Notes: generated by a model not told the origin, from the letters alone. A stretch of DNA of 64,000 nucleotides from Anaerozeibacter sp031551775 (GCA_031551775.1 JAVBND010000017.1:1-64000), one strand, 5' to 3'. Positions 31,824 through 40,140 are shown, counted from the first letter of the stretch. Translations and numbers: made by a program.

Positions 31824-33086
31824 ATGCGCGCGCTGGCGGCGTTCCTCGCTTTGACGGCGTTTCTCGCCGCGGCGCCGTGCGCCGCGCGGGCGCAAAGCGA
31901 ACGTGCGGAGTACACGGCCATGTCCCGCGTCACGACCGATTACTTTGCGACGGCGTCCACGTTGCTCATCTTCGACGATTTCACTTCGCCCGAGCGCAGA
32001 CGCGCCTTCGACGAGACCTGGGATGCCGTCAAAGCGCTATTGAGCGAGATCGACCTGGCGCTGTCCCCATCCCATGCCGATAGCGACGTGAGCCGCTTTA
32101 ACCGCCTTGGATATGGGGAAACAATCTCCGTCTCGCGCCATACGGCAAATGTGCTGGCGATTGCCCAAGACGTATACGCCTTGTCCGGGGGGAAATACGA
32201 TCCAACGGTCAGCGCGCTCGTGGATCTGTGGGGTTTTTCACCCAGGTTTACGGGCGCGTCGGATGCGCCCGCCATGCCCTACGACCGCGCGCGCGTGGGC
32301 GCGGGATTTGCTCCGCCCTCCGGCGACTACGTGGAGGGGCTGAAAAAGCTGGTCGCTTTCCCAGAGGTGCGCTATGCGGTTGGGACGATCACAAAAAAGG
32401 CTCAACCGGCCCAAATCCTGGGCGCGGCGTACGCACAGACGCTGGACCTGGGCGGCATTGGGAAAGGGTATGCGGTGGACCAGGTGGTTGAATTGCTCAG
32501 GGAAAGGGGGTACGAATACGGCCATTTCTCCTGCGGTGGGAGCAGCCTGGCGGTGCTCAAGCGCGCGACGGCCAGCAAGGGCGCGCCGGAACCGGCCCAG
32601 TGGGGCGTCGCGATCCAAAAGCCCAGGCACCAGACGCGCGGCGAGCCCACGCTCATGCGGGTGTTCACACAGGACATGGCCTTGTCCACCAGCGGCGATT
32701 ACGAGCACACGTATACGGTGGAAGGCATCCGTTACACGCACCTGATCGACCCCGGAACCGGCTACCCGATCAACATGCCGACGGGCGGCGTTCAAAAGGG
32801 CATCTGCTCGGCAACCGTGTTCGGAGGAAGCGCGGCTTTTGATGACGCGCTGTCTACCGCCTTGTGCGCCATGGGCCTTGAAGGCGCGCTTGAGCTCATG
32901 AATACACAGCTTGCGGACTACCGTTTCGTGCTGTTGCTCTATGGCGAGGCATGCGAAACCTTGGAATATGTCACCAATATCCCGGAGAAAGATTTCGAAT
33001 TCCTGGACGGCGCGCGCTGTCGCGGGGCTTCGGAGACGGTCCGGGGGAAGGTCGTTTACACCGGAGAACTGATCAAAAGCGAATGA
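31824..33086 (+). CDS. apbE: FAD:protein FMN transferase ApbE, exported
   Basis: Mg-dependent enzyme of 420 residues that transfers FMN from FAD to Thr of SGAT motifs. An N-terminal signal peptide (1-25, cleavage near ARAQS) agrees with extracytosolic action. Family motifs are intact: GGKYDPTVSALVDLWGF, LDLGGIGKGYAVDQ, FSCGGSS, LSTSGDYEHTY and THLIDPGTGYPI. The ATG at 31824 lies 5 bases after the upstream stop without a clear ribosome site, so translation is probably coupled. Its targets are almost surely the three FMN-attachment motifs encoded on either side of it. At 420 residues it is longer than the roughly 350 typical, with inserted segments in the middle. Confidence 0.9.
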   Translation: MRALAAFLALTAFLAAAPCAARAQSERAEYTAMSRVTTDYFATASTLLIFDDFTSPERRRAFDETWDAVKALLSEIDLALSPSHADSDVSRFNRLGYGETISVSRHTANVLAIAQDVYALSGGKYDPTVSALVDLWGFSPRFTGASDAPAMPYDRARVGAGFAPPSGDYVEGLKKLVAFPEVRYAVGTITKKAQPAQILGAAYAQTLDLGGIGKGYAVDQVVELLRERGYEYGHFSCGGSSLAVLKRATASKGAPEPAQWGVAIQKPRHQTRGEPTLMRVFTQDMALSTSGDYEHTYTVEGIRYTHLIDPGTGYPINMPTGGVQKGICSATVFGGSAAFDDALSTALCAMGLEGALELMNTQLADYRFVLLLYGEACETLEYVTNIPEKDFEFLDGARCRGASETVRGKVVYTGELIKSE

Positions 33087-33101
33087 TGGAGGGTATGATC
33101 T

Positions 33102-34823
33102 ATGAAGAAGTTTTGGGCGTTGGCGCTGTGCCTTACCTTGATGCTCGCCGCGATGCCCGCGATGGCGTATCAGGCGGGAGAATACACTGCGGCGGCAAAG
33201 GGGAACAACGGAGCGGTGGAAGTGAAGGTAGCATTTGCCGATGACGCGATCTCGGGCATTGAAATCACCGCCCATTCGGAAACGGCGGGCATTTGCGACG
33301 CGGCCTTGGAACGGATTCCTGCGGCGATCATCGCCGGGCAGACGTTGAACGTGGACACGGTCTCCGGCGCCACCAACACCAGCAAGGCGATTCTGGCGGC
33401 GGTAGCGGACTGCGTGACCCAGGCCGGCGGCGACCCGGCCGCCATGACCGGGGAAGCCGAACCCGCGGCGGTTGCCGCCGACGAAACCATCGAGTGCGAC
33501 GTGGTCGTGGTGGGCGGTGGCGCGGCGGGCCTGGGCGCGGCGGCGGAAGCGGCGGATGCGGGCGCCGATGTGGTGCTGTTTGAAAAGCTGTCCCACACAG
33601 GCGGCAACACGCTGATCTCCGGCGGCCTGATCTACGCAACCGGCACCAGCTTCCAGAAGGAAGCGGGCGTGGAGGACAGCGTGGAAGCCTTGGTTGAATA
33701 CTGGCAGACGCGCGCCGAAGGACACGCCGACGAGGCGCTTTTGACTTTGGTCGCCGAGAAATCCGCCGAAACCATCGAGTGGCTGATGGAAAACGGCGTG
33801 AATCTGACCGGCCCCACCACCTCGGGCATCAGCCCCGTTCCGCGTATGCAGTCCACGGGCAGCGGCGGCAGCGGCTTTATTCTGCCCATGACCGAGGCGG
33901 TCAAGGCGCGCGGCGTGGATATCCGTCTCGAAACCCCGGTCAAGACGCTTTTAACCGATGAAGCGGGCGCCGTGATTGGCGTGGAGGCGCAGGCGGCCGA
34001 CGGCCATAAAATTACGGCGTTGGCCAAGGGCGGCGTGGTGCTGGCCAGCGGCGGTTTTGACGCGAGCGAAGAAATGAAGCGCAAGTACGCGCCGGTTGCG
34101 GCGGACGAAATCTGCTACTCGAGCGTCGGCAACGAGGGCGACGGCATCAGGATGGCGCAGGCCCTGGGCGCGGACACGGTCTTCCACAACGGTGTGATCG
34201 GCCTGCGCGGCATACTGCCCACATCCTTTGGCGATCCGGTCAACAGCTTTGTCTGGATGCCCTACTTGCTGGTCGATCAGGCGGGCAGCCGCGTGGTCAA
34301 CGAGAGCGCGGATTACCCGATCTACCACACCCAGCTCAAGGAAAGCGGCTCGGCGTACTTCTACCTGATCTTTGACGCCTCACAGGCAAGCCCCGAAGCC
34401 TTCGCGCCCCTTGCCGAGACGGGCTACGCCTTTACGGGCGACACGCTCGAAGAACTGGCGGCGGCTACCTTCATGGACGGGGAAAACTTCCTCAAGACCG
34501 TGGAGCGCTACAACCAGCTCAAGGGTCAAGCGGACGCGGACTTCGGCAAGGACCAGTCCCTCATGACCGGCGTGGGCGATGGCCCATATTGGGCGTTGCG
34601 CGTGATCCCCACCACCATCGGAACGCTCGGCGGGATCAAAATCGATACAGACACGCATGTGCTCAAAGCCGACGGAACCGCCATCCCCGGCCTCTTCGCG
34701 GCAGGCGCCTGCGCGAACGGCGACTTCTTCTACCGCGAATACCCGGCCTCGGGCACGTCGATTATGATGTGCTTTACCACCGGCCGCATCGCCGGAACCA
34801 ACGCGGCGGCGCTGGCGAAATAA
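33102..34823 (+). CDS. Exported FMN_bind-FAD_binding_2 flavoprotein reductase (fumarate/urocanate reductase-like, atypical site)
   Basis: Protein of 573 residues. Signal peptide 1-22; FMN_bind domain about 24-110 with VSGATNTS (flavinylated Thr91 expected); FAD_binding_2 domain from about 128 with VVVVGGGAAGLGAAAEAA and EKLSHTGGNTLISGG. The layout matches FrdA/UrdA-type reductases that use extracytosolic electron flow to reduce small unsaturated acids. The usual dicarboxylate-site sequence HHTMGG is replaced by TTIGTLGG near 505, and the C-terminal GxHGxxRLGG motif is replaced by YREYPASGTSIMMC near 547. The substrate is therefore probably not fumarate. It is last in the operon. Confidence 0.85.
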   Translation: MKKFWALALCLTLMLAAMPAMAYQAGEYTAAAKGNNGAVEVKVAFADDAISGIEITAHSETAGICDAALERIPAAIIAGQTLNVDTVSGATNTSKAILAAVADCVTQAGGDPAAMTGEAEPAAVAADETIECDVVVVGGGAAGLGAAAEAADAGADVVLFEKLSHTGGNTLISGGLIYATGTSFQKEAGVEDSVEALVEYWQTRAEGHADEALLTLVAEKSAETIEWLMENGVNLTGPTTSGISPVPRMQSTGSGGSGFILPMTEAVKARGVDIRLETPVKTLLTDEAGAVIGVEAQAADGHKITALAKGGVVLASGGFDASEEMKRKYAPVAADEICYSSVGNEGDGIRMAQALGADTVFHNGVIGLRGILPTSFGDPVNSFVWMPYLLVDQAGSRVVNESADYPIYHTQLKESGSAYFYLIFDASQASPEAFAPLAETGYAFTGDTLEELAAATFMDGENFLKTVERYNQLKGQADADFGKDQSLMTGVGDGPYWALRVIPTTIGTLGGIKIDTDTHVLKADGTAIPGLFAAGACANGDFFYREYPASGTSIMMCFTTGRIAGTNAAALAK

Positions 34824-34888
34824 CCCAATGGGCAACCCGCCGGGGCACCGCCTTGCGGGAGCAATATGACGCCCAGCATACGAAAGAA

Positions 34889-34920
34889 GGGCCGGACTGC
34901 GCGATAAGCGCATCCGGCCC
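34889..34920 (+). terminator. Probable terminator hairpin of the flavin redox operon
   Basis: GGGCCGGACTGCGC and GCGCATCCGGCCC pair around a 5-nt loop with one internal mismatch. There is no T-run (TCAGGGG follows), so it may stabilise the 3' end rather than terminate efficiently. Confidence 0.5.
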
Positions 34921-34976
34921 TCAGGGGCTGTCCTGAAAACCAACCAGAAATCAAGCGAGGGAAGGATATAGCAAAC

Positions 34977-34998
34977 AGGCCTCGTGAAAACGGGGCCT
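34977..34998 (-). terminator. Hairpin at the 3' end of the IS110 remnant
   Basis: AGGCCTCGT-gaaa-ACGGGGCCT: 9-bp stem with one G-U pair and a 4-nt loop. On the minus strand it lies just past the transposase stop and is followed by GTTTGC. Confidence 0.5.
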
Positions 34999-35015
34999 TT
35001 CAAGTATGAAAACGG

Positions 35016-35220
35016 TTAGCCAGCGGCGGGAGTAAGCGTAACCTGATAACCGAGTTTATTCAAGGAACGAACGCTGCGGTTGACAAAAGCCTGCGCATGT
35101 TGCGCCATGTAGAAATCAGCGTCAAGGTCTGTGAAGCGCTCACCGTCTTTCAGGATGTGGAAAATGGCAATCAGCATCGTATGAGCAACGGCAACGACGG
35201 CCCTTTTGTGCCCTCGTCTA
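35016..35220 (-). pseudogene. IS110-family transposase remnant, C-terminal end only
   Basis: The minus-strand translation ends in RGHKRAVVAVAHTMLIAIFH, then a short acidic stretch and LNKLGYQVTLTP, then a stop at 35016. This is the characteristic C-terminus of IS110/IS116/IS902 transposases. About 68 codons remain; the rest is cut by the IS5-family element at 35221 and does not reappear on its other side. Confidence 0.82.
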
Positions 35221-36372
35221 GGTAACCACTGATTAAATCAACAAGCAGGGTGTGGTATAATAAAGCCATCCAGCGTACGGAGGGCCAGCGAGATGAAACA
35301 GCAGAGCATCAGCGACATCGAATACGGGAACCGGAAGCGGAAGACGAAGCGGGAAGAGTTCTTGGAAGCGATGGACGCGGTGATTCCTTGGGAAGAGATG
35401 GCGACGCTGATCGAGCCGCACTACTACGCGGGGAGGCGAGGCCGGCCGCCGCGCGGGATCGAGAAGATGCTGCGGATGTACCTGCTACAGATTTGGTTCA
35501 ACCTGTCGGACGAAGGCATAGAGGACGCGATCTACGACAGCTATGCGTTCAAGCAGTTCATGGGCGTGGACTTCATGGAGGCGGAGCAGGTACCGGACGC
35601 GACGACGCTGTGCAATTTCCGCAAACTGATGCACGAGAGCGGGGTCACGGCGCGATTCTTCGAGAGCATGAAGCAGTTCCTGGACCAGCACGGCAAGCTG
35701 ATGCATGGCGGTACGATCGTGGACGCGACGCTGATCGACGCGCCCAGCTCGACCAAGAATGCGTCCGGCAAGCGTGATCCTGAAATGCACCAGGTGAAGA
35801 AGGGGAACCAGTGGTACTTCGGCGAGCGGCTGCATATCGGCGTGGACGCGGGCACGGGCTACATCCATTCGGTGGAGGTGACGGCGGCGAACGCCTCAGA
35901 GCGGGACGTGGTTTCCAGACTGATCCGCGACGACGACCGCGTCGTCTACGGCGACGCCGGGTACACAGGCATGGCCAACCGCCCCGAGATCCAGCACGAC
36001 GATCACCTTCCCCAAGTCGAGTTCCGCACCAACACCAAGAACCGCTTTCGCCGCACATCCTGCGCACCCGGCTTCGACTGGGATCGCTACATCGAGTATC
36101 AGAAGTCCCGCGTGCGCTCCAAGGTGGAATACGCATTCCTGGTCATCAAGCGCCTGTTCGGCTACAAAAAGGTCCGCTACCGAGGACTTGCCAAGAACAG
36201 AACCCACGCACTCATGCTCTGCTTCTGTACCAACGCCTTCCTCCTGGCTCAGTCCGGTGAGTGTATGGCTTGTTGATGTTGGGAGGAATATGGGGGGACT
36301 TCACGGTTATCTTGCTGGTCGATGTCGATTGGTCTTTTGCATGCTTGAAAACTCCATTAATCAGCGGTTACC
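35221..36372 (+). mobile_element. Complete IS5-family insertion sequence
   Basis: About 1.15 kb. GGTAACCACTGATTAA (35221-35236) is matched by an inverted copy at 36357-36372 with one mismatch. Flanks CTA on the left and TAA on the right could hide a 3-bp CTA duplication if the ends are set one base inward, in keeping with the family's TA-centred targets. The single transposase gene is intact. The two sides belong to different genes (IS110 remnant and DUF3825 pseudogene), so a deletion or rearrangement has probably occurred here. Confidence 0.88.
35293..36276 (+). CDS. IS5-family transposase
   Basis: Transposase of 327 residues. The N-terminal DUF772 domain (about 40-115) includes PPRGIEKMLRMYLLQIWFNL and PDATTLCNFRKL. 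The DDE catalytic domain has GTIVDATLIDAPSS (Asp near 142), VVYGDAGYTG (Asp near 220) and RVRSKVEYAFLVIKRLFGYK (Glu near 279). The length and motifs are those of a full-size IS5 subgroup enzyme. A TATAAT-like sequence about 30 bases upstream of the ATG could drive it, with a weak GGAGGGCCAGCG ribosome site. It appears intact. Confidence 0.92.
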   Translation: MKQQSISDIEYGNRKRKTKREEFLEAMDAVIPWEEMATLIEPHYYAGRRGRPPRGIEKMLRMYLLQIWFNLSDEGIEDAIYDSYAFKQFMGVDFMEAEQVPDATTLCNFRKLMHESGVTARFFESMKQFLDQHGKLMHGGTIVDATLIDAPSSTKNASGKRDPEMHQVKKGNQWYFGERLHIGVDAGTGYIHSVEVTAANASERDVVSRLIRDDDRVVYGDAGYTGMANRPEIQHDDHLPQVEFRTNTKNRFRRTSCAPGFDWDRYIEYQKSRVRSKVEYAFLVIKRLFGYKKVRYRGLAKNRTHALMLCFCTNAFLLAQSGECMAC

Positions 36373-36896
36373 TAAGGGCGTCCGGTATTCGCTCCACATT
36401 CACCGGGTCTTGTAGGATGTGTTCAGTGTTGACGCGGATGTCCCAATCAGCCGAGAACGACGCATCCGGCGTAAAGTTGACAAACGGCCTTTGTGGGAGT
36501 ATGTGCGAATACATAAGGCGCGGCGCGTTTTCGTCAACGAATCCTTTGAAATAGTATTCCTGTGGTGACCATTCACGTTTGTTTCTCTCAAAATACATAT
36601 AAATCGGTTTGGCGAACCGGTTCAAAAGTCCGGTATTAAAATAGGCGTATTCCTCACGCAGCACGAACGATGTGTCGGCTTCGGCCTGTGTCCGCGCATT
36701 CTGGTGATCGACGGACAGGGCGCGAAACACGGAATAAATATAGCGTTCCAGAACCGGCGTCCGCGTGTTTCTGCGGTTTTCGTTGTTGTCTTTGTATCGC
36801 CACGGCTACGGCATGGCGTGACGGGCCAGTTCATCCAAGTGATCGTAAAGTGAGGACCAACATCAGTGTAAATAGCCGTCCCAATGTCGATTTCAT
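36373..36896 (-). pseudogene. DUF3825-domain protein, broken (frameshift, stop and truncation)
   Basis: Conceptual minus-strand translation shows LYDHLDELARHAMP, a stop codon (TAG at 36808-36806), PWRYKDNN, LERYIYSVFRAL, EEYAYFNTGLLNRFAKPIYM, YYFKGFVDENAPRLMYSHI and DIRVNTEHILQDPVNVERIP, which together match DUF3825 (NTGL, FKGF and HIL blocks). The likely start ATG at 36896, with GGAGGGATTCAGG upstream, is in a different frame from the domain, so there is also a frameshift. The 3' end is cut at the IS5 element. The domain often accompanies RNA- or nucleotide-related proteins, but its function is unclear. The palindrome upstream hints at former control by the adjacent MarR. Confidence 0.72.
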
Positions 36897-36924
36897 CCTG
36901 AATCCCTCCGATTATTCATTCTAT

Positions 36925-36940
36925 TTGCGCGCGCAAATAC
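36925..36940. promoter_or_regulatory. Palindromic operator, copy 1
   Basis: TTTGCGCGCGCAAA (within ATTTGCGCGCGCAAAT) is a perfect palindrome about 30 bases upstream of the DUF3825 pseudogene start and about 50 bases beyond the end of the MarR gene. A near-identical palindrome lies in the MarR promoter. Confidence 0.65.
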
Positions 36941-36988
36941 ATATGCGTGAAAATCAATTGACTCCGTTGTGCTAAAAACATTCACCGA

Positions 36989-37417
36989 TTATTCGAGATA
37001 AAAGTGATCCGCTGCGTTGTTACCGACTTGTGTGAGTAAGGAATGAAAGGTCGTAATGTCCCGCTCCGACATGCCGTTTGTGAGGATAGTAATCCATTCG
37101 TTAACCACTCTCTTAACCTCCGAGCATACTTCAAGCGCCAGTTTCGTCGGGTAAAGCCTTGACGTACGCTTGTCCTGAGGCAGCACTTCTCGCGTGATGT
37201 AACCGTGCTTTTCAAGGTGGTTGAGCGCGCGGGTGATGTTGCTGGGGTTGACATGCACGCGCAGGCGCAGGGAGTCCTGCGTGAGGCCTGGGTCCCTGCA
37301 TATGTGCAGAATATAGGCGGAACAGCCGCTATTGAGGTTGTATCGGACGAGCTGTTGATCGACATACTGATTGCCCAACCGCCCCGCGACCGCCAGCCAC
37401 TTAAACATCTTCTCCAA
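36989..37417 (-). CDS. MarR family transcriptional regulator
   Basis: Winged-helix regulator of 142 residues. The recognition region is about 46-72 (TQDSLRLRVHVNPSNITRAL) and the wing LPQDKRTSRLYPTKLA (about 79-94). The start ATG at 37417 follows GAGGGGGTGCGAGTTTGG. Its promoter (TTGCGC-17-TATAAT, near 37471-37442) contains the palindrome TTGCGCGCGCAA covering the -35 box, which implies autorepression. The same palindrome occurs before the neighbouring DUF3825 pseudogene. It may also affect the catabolic operon that begins nearby, but no site was found there. Confidence 0.85.
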   Translation of the reverse strand: MEKMFKWLAVAGRLGNQYVDQQLVRYNLNSGCSAYILHICRDPGLTQDSLRLRVHVNPSNITRALNHLEKHGYITREVLPQDKRTSRLYPTKLALEVCSEVKRVVNEWITILTNGMSERDITTFHSLLTQVGNNAADHFYLE

Positions 37418-37441
37418 ACTCGCACCCCCTCAAATACGCCG

Positions 37442-37471
37442 ATTATACCACAATCATTTTGCGCGCGCAAG
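37442..37471 (-). promoter_or_regulatory. MarR promoter with palindromic operator, copy 2
   Basis: On the minus strand: TTGCGC, 17 bases, TATAAT (37447-37442). TTGCGCGCGCAA, a perfect 12-bp palindrome, overlaps the -35 element, so binding would block transcription. Confidence 0.75.
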
Positions 37472-37559
37472 TGGTTTGCAAAAATTGCAAAATCTTCATG
37501 AGCTTCTGTGAGAGTGGGCTGGCGGCAGGGTTGGGGTAGCGCCGGGAAGTAAAAGATTA

Positions 37560-37600
37560 GAAGCTATTTCTTGCGAAACACAAACATAAGAAAGAGCTTC
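37560..37600 (-). terminator. Probable terminator of the DUF362-amidohydrolase transcript
   Basis: GAAGCTATTTCTT and AAGAAAGAGCTTC form a stem with one or two mismatches and a 15-nt loop, starting 18 bases after the DUF362 stop. On the minus strand it is followed by TAATCTTTTA, a weak T-rich tail. Confidence 0.6.
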
Positions 37601-37617
37601 CCTACGCCGTATCTGAA

Positions 37618-39141
37618 TCAATCTTCACAGCCATCCGGCGGAATGAAGAATTCCGTGGTCGAGTTGACGCAGTTAAACATGTCGTCCCAGACGCTGATGA
37701 TGCCGACGACATACGCGCCACCCCAGTTGTCGTAGTCAATATGGCGGAACTTGAATTCGCCTTCGAGCAGGCCGTTGCCTATGATTGACTGGCGCGGGGC
37801 ACCCGCCACGGTCAGGTCTACTCGCCGGATTCCGGGATCGACGTTGGGATCGGTGGGATGAATGGTGTACTTGACGCAGTGAAAGCCTTCTTTGTCGGGC
37901 TTTACAGTGAAGTGATCCATCGTCACCGTGTACTTTGGCAGCACTGTGTCGGCGATCTCAGGATCGCCCATATTCGACAACGGAAACTGACCGCTGGGGC
38001 CGTAGGTGTTCAGCAGGTAGGTTCTGTGGTAACGCAGGCGTTCCATGCCATCTACCTCGATTAGCTCGGGGCTGAGCACGCCGATGCCATTTTCCGCCGC
38101 CGTCTTGGGCAGCAGAATGGATTCCGACCGATAGCCGCCAAGGGTGCTTTCCACGGTGTCGATGGCTACGCAGTCGCGGGATGCCATGATGGCGTTGGTG
38201 AGGAAGTAATCCACCGGCTCATCCGGGTCTGGGGTAAGGCTGACAGCGCCTGTGGGGCTGCAGGGGCCGCGGCGGTTGGCGGTCAGGCAGTCCATCAGCA
38301 CGAAATCATAGGTGCGGACCATGTGCTGAGCGGTGATGTAATCGCACAGCTTCTGTCGCCCTTGCGAGGAAATGGTGCCGTCCGTGCGGTCTGTGTACAT
38401 GCCGCTGTGGCCCCGGCGACCGGTATCGCCGAACCAGGCACGCAGGTCGCGCAGGCCGTAGTGCAGCTTGAGGGAGCCGGTGCAGCCAATGAAGCCATGG
38501 TTCTTGAACACCGGCATGCCGATGAACACGTCTGTCCAGTCGCCACCGTCGCAGGCTTCCTCGCGCTTTCTGAGGAAGCGGGGAAAGGCTACGGGGACCA
38601 TGCGCCCGCTGGCCAGCTTGACCCTATGCAGGTCGCGCTCTTCGCCGCCAAAGCAATCGACATTGATCAGGCGCGCGCCGCTGGTGCCGTCCAGGATGCC
38701 ATCACCGTTTAGATCATAACATACGTCTTCTGCGTGTACCGCGTTGTCGGGAATCCGATTGAGGCGCGCCCAGTGGAAGCTGACAGAGTTATCAAAGCCC
38801 GAGGGGTTTTTGTCCTGCGTGAACACGGCGTCCACCACCTTCAGATCCGAGCCGTTATCCCAGCCGATAATCTCGCGGATTTTTTCCGCGACATAGCGTA
38901 CGATACGGGGATCGGTGATGACGCCTCGTCCCTTCTCACCGCGAGCGCCCTGCCAGCAACACACCACATTGGTCTTGATGACCACATGGTCGCCGGGTTT
39001 GACCAACGCGCGCAGCCCCTGCGGGCCGAGCACCTGCCGGATGGCGTCGTCAATCATGGCCGGAAGCTCCGCGTCGTTCGGCTCCGCCTTCTGGCAGGAG
39101 AGACCCACGCGGGTGAATTTGGGATCGTATAGGGTTTCCAT
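37618..39141 (-). CDS. DUF362 domain-containing protein
   Basis: Protein of 507 residues. DUF362 pattern: LVKPGDHVVIKTNVV near 46-60, GVITDPRIVRYVAEKI near 73-88 and MPVFKNHGFIGCTGSLKLHY near 209-228. A region with MDCLTANRRGPCSPTG (about 277-292) follows. Only some family members carry 4Fe-4S motifs; none is seen here, though Cys residues are frequent. No signal peptide with the start at 39141, chosen for AAGGAGTGTTGCGAT upstream. The C-terminal 110 residues look like a separate beta-rich domain. The gene lies downstream of the amidohydrolase on the same strand. Function unknown; the context suggests sugar-acid breakdown. Confidence 0.75.
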   Translation of the reverse strand: METLYDPKFTRVGLSCQKAEPNDAELPAMIDDAIRQVLGPQGLRALVKPGDHVVIKTNVVCCWQGARGEKGRGVITDPRIVRYVAEKIREIIGWDNGSDLKVVDAVFTQDKNPSGFDNSVSFHWARLNRIPDNAVHAEDVCYDLNGDGILDGTSGARLINVDCFGGEERDLHRVKLASGRMVPVAFPRFLRKREEACDGGDWTDVFIGMPVFKNHGFIGCTGSLKLHYGLRDLRAWFGDTGRRGHSGMYTDRTDGTISSQGRQKLCDYITAQHMVRTYDFVLMDCLTANRRGPCSPTGAVSLTPDPDEPVDYFLTNAIMASRDCVAIDTVESTLGGYRSESILLPKTAAENGIGVLSPELIEVDGMERLRYHRTYLLNTYGPSGQFPLSNMGDPEIADTVLPKYTVTMDHFTVKPDKEGFHCVKYTIHPTDPNVDPGIRRVDLTVAGAPRQSIIGNGLLEGEFKFRHIDYDNWGGAYVVGIISVWDDMFNCVNSTTEFFIPPDGCED

Positions 39142-39169
39142 ATCGCAACACTCCTTCTTGCGTTGAATA

Positions 39170-40069
39170 TCAGTTAAAGAACAGCCGGTCGGCGTTTTCG
39201 CCCATAATGAGGCGCAGTTCATCTTCGGGAATTCCGCACTGAGTCCGCGTGAGGCCCATGAGCTGTGCCATGGTGGCGTGGTTCAGCATACCGGGATAGT
39301 CCGACGCCCACATCATCTTTTCCGGCCCGACCTCCCGCCAGCAGCGCCGGATGACCTTAACGGAGGAGGGGAAGGGGTACTCTTCGCCGTAGTAGACCGG
39401 CACGGTGGACGTGTCGATGTATACGTTGGGGTTGTCCCGCACGAGCTTAAGTATTTCATCATAGGCCGTTTTGACCGCATTGGGTGCGAAGCAGGCGTCC
39501 GCACCCATGTGGCAGATCACATAGGTGATCTTGGGGAATTCGCGGATCAGCGTACGCAAATCGGCAATGTCCCGGTTTGTAAACAGGTGCAGAAATGCCG
39601 GTTGAGCGTACTGGTTGACGCAATCCCACACGCTCATGAGGTCGTCGTCCGCCATGTGCTTGCCAGGCGCACACTCAAAGGTACTCCTGGTCTCAACCTT
39701 AAAGCCAAACAGGGGCGTGTTGTCGTACAGCGTAGCCAATTCCCGCGCAGCGGACTCGCCCTTGATCAGATCGACCAGCGCTACCGCCCTGAACCGGTCC
39801 GGAGCCTTCTTGACCGCGTCGATGAAATAATCGTTGAAATAGCCGTAGTAGGGATTGGGCATGAGCAGCGCCTTGCTGATTCCGCACCAATCCATATAGG
39901 CCAGCAGCATTTCGTGTGTGCTGTGGGTCAATTCAAAGGCGGGCGGCAGAAACTGCCTGACTTCATTGCCGACCCTGACGCGGCCTAGCGGTTCACTTGT
40001 CATGGGTGCACCGTCGGTGATTCCCGCAACTTTCGGGTAGATGTGCGCATGAATATCGATGACTTTCAT
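39170..40069 (-). CDS. Amidohydrolase family protein (PF04909), possible sugar-acid lactonase
   Basis: TIM-barrel hydrolase of 299 residues. IDIHAHIYP (4-12) gives the HxH metal motif, AFLHLFTN (near 156) the next conserved His, TYVICHMGAD (near 180) another, and MMWASDYPGM (near 258) the catalytic Asp. The family includes 2-pyrone-4,6-dicarboxylate lactonase, L-rhamnonolactonase and amidohydrolase-fold decarboxylases. The start at 40069 follows GAAGGGAGGGCTAACTTAT. It is first of two minus-strand genes, divergent from the large plus-strand sugar operon, so it may open a lactone substrate; the role is inferred. Confidence 0.8.
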   Translation of the reverse strand: MKVIDIHAHIYPKVAGITDGAPMTSEPLGRVRVGNEVRQFLPPAFELTHSTHEMLLAYMDWCGISKALLMPNPYYGYFNDYFIDAVKKAPDRFRAVALVDLIKGESAARELATLYDNTPLFGFKVETRSTFECAPGKHMADDDLMSVWDCVNQYAQPAFLHLFTNRDIADLRTLIREFPKITYVICHMGADACFAPNAVKTAYDEILKLVRDNPNVYIDTSTVPVYYGEEYPFPSSVKVIRRCWREVGPEKMMWASDYPGMLNHATMAQLMGLTRTQCGIPEDELRLIMGENADRLFFN

Positions 40070-40113
40070 ATAAGTTAGCCCTCCCTTCACAAAGGCCCAT
40101 AGCGAGCGTTTTT

Positions 40114-40140
40114 GTACACTTGATGTACAGCATCATTATA
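40114..40140 (-). promoter_or_regulatory. Possible promoter and paired TGTACA sites before the amidohydrolase gene
   Basis: TATAAT is read on the minus strand at 40140-40135, without a convincing -35. Two copies of the self-complementary TGTACA occur at about 40113-40118 and 40124-40129, downstream of the -10, and could bind a regulator. Confidence 0.4.

Larger units (their letters stand above)
34824..35220. other. Intergenic region after the flavin operon, partly IS110 remnant
   Basis: Contains an imperfect hairpin after the operon (34889-34920), the IS110 terminator hairpin (34977-34998) and the 3' end of an IS110-type transposase gene on the minus strand (35016-35220). Nothing else is recognised. 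Confidence 0.6.

Noticed and set aside
32238..33725. Minus-strand open frame of 495 codons across apbE and the FAD reductase gene
   Set aside because: It spans two well-supported genes and has antisense-type composition.
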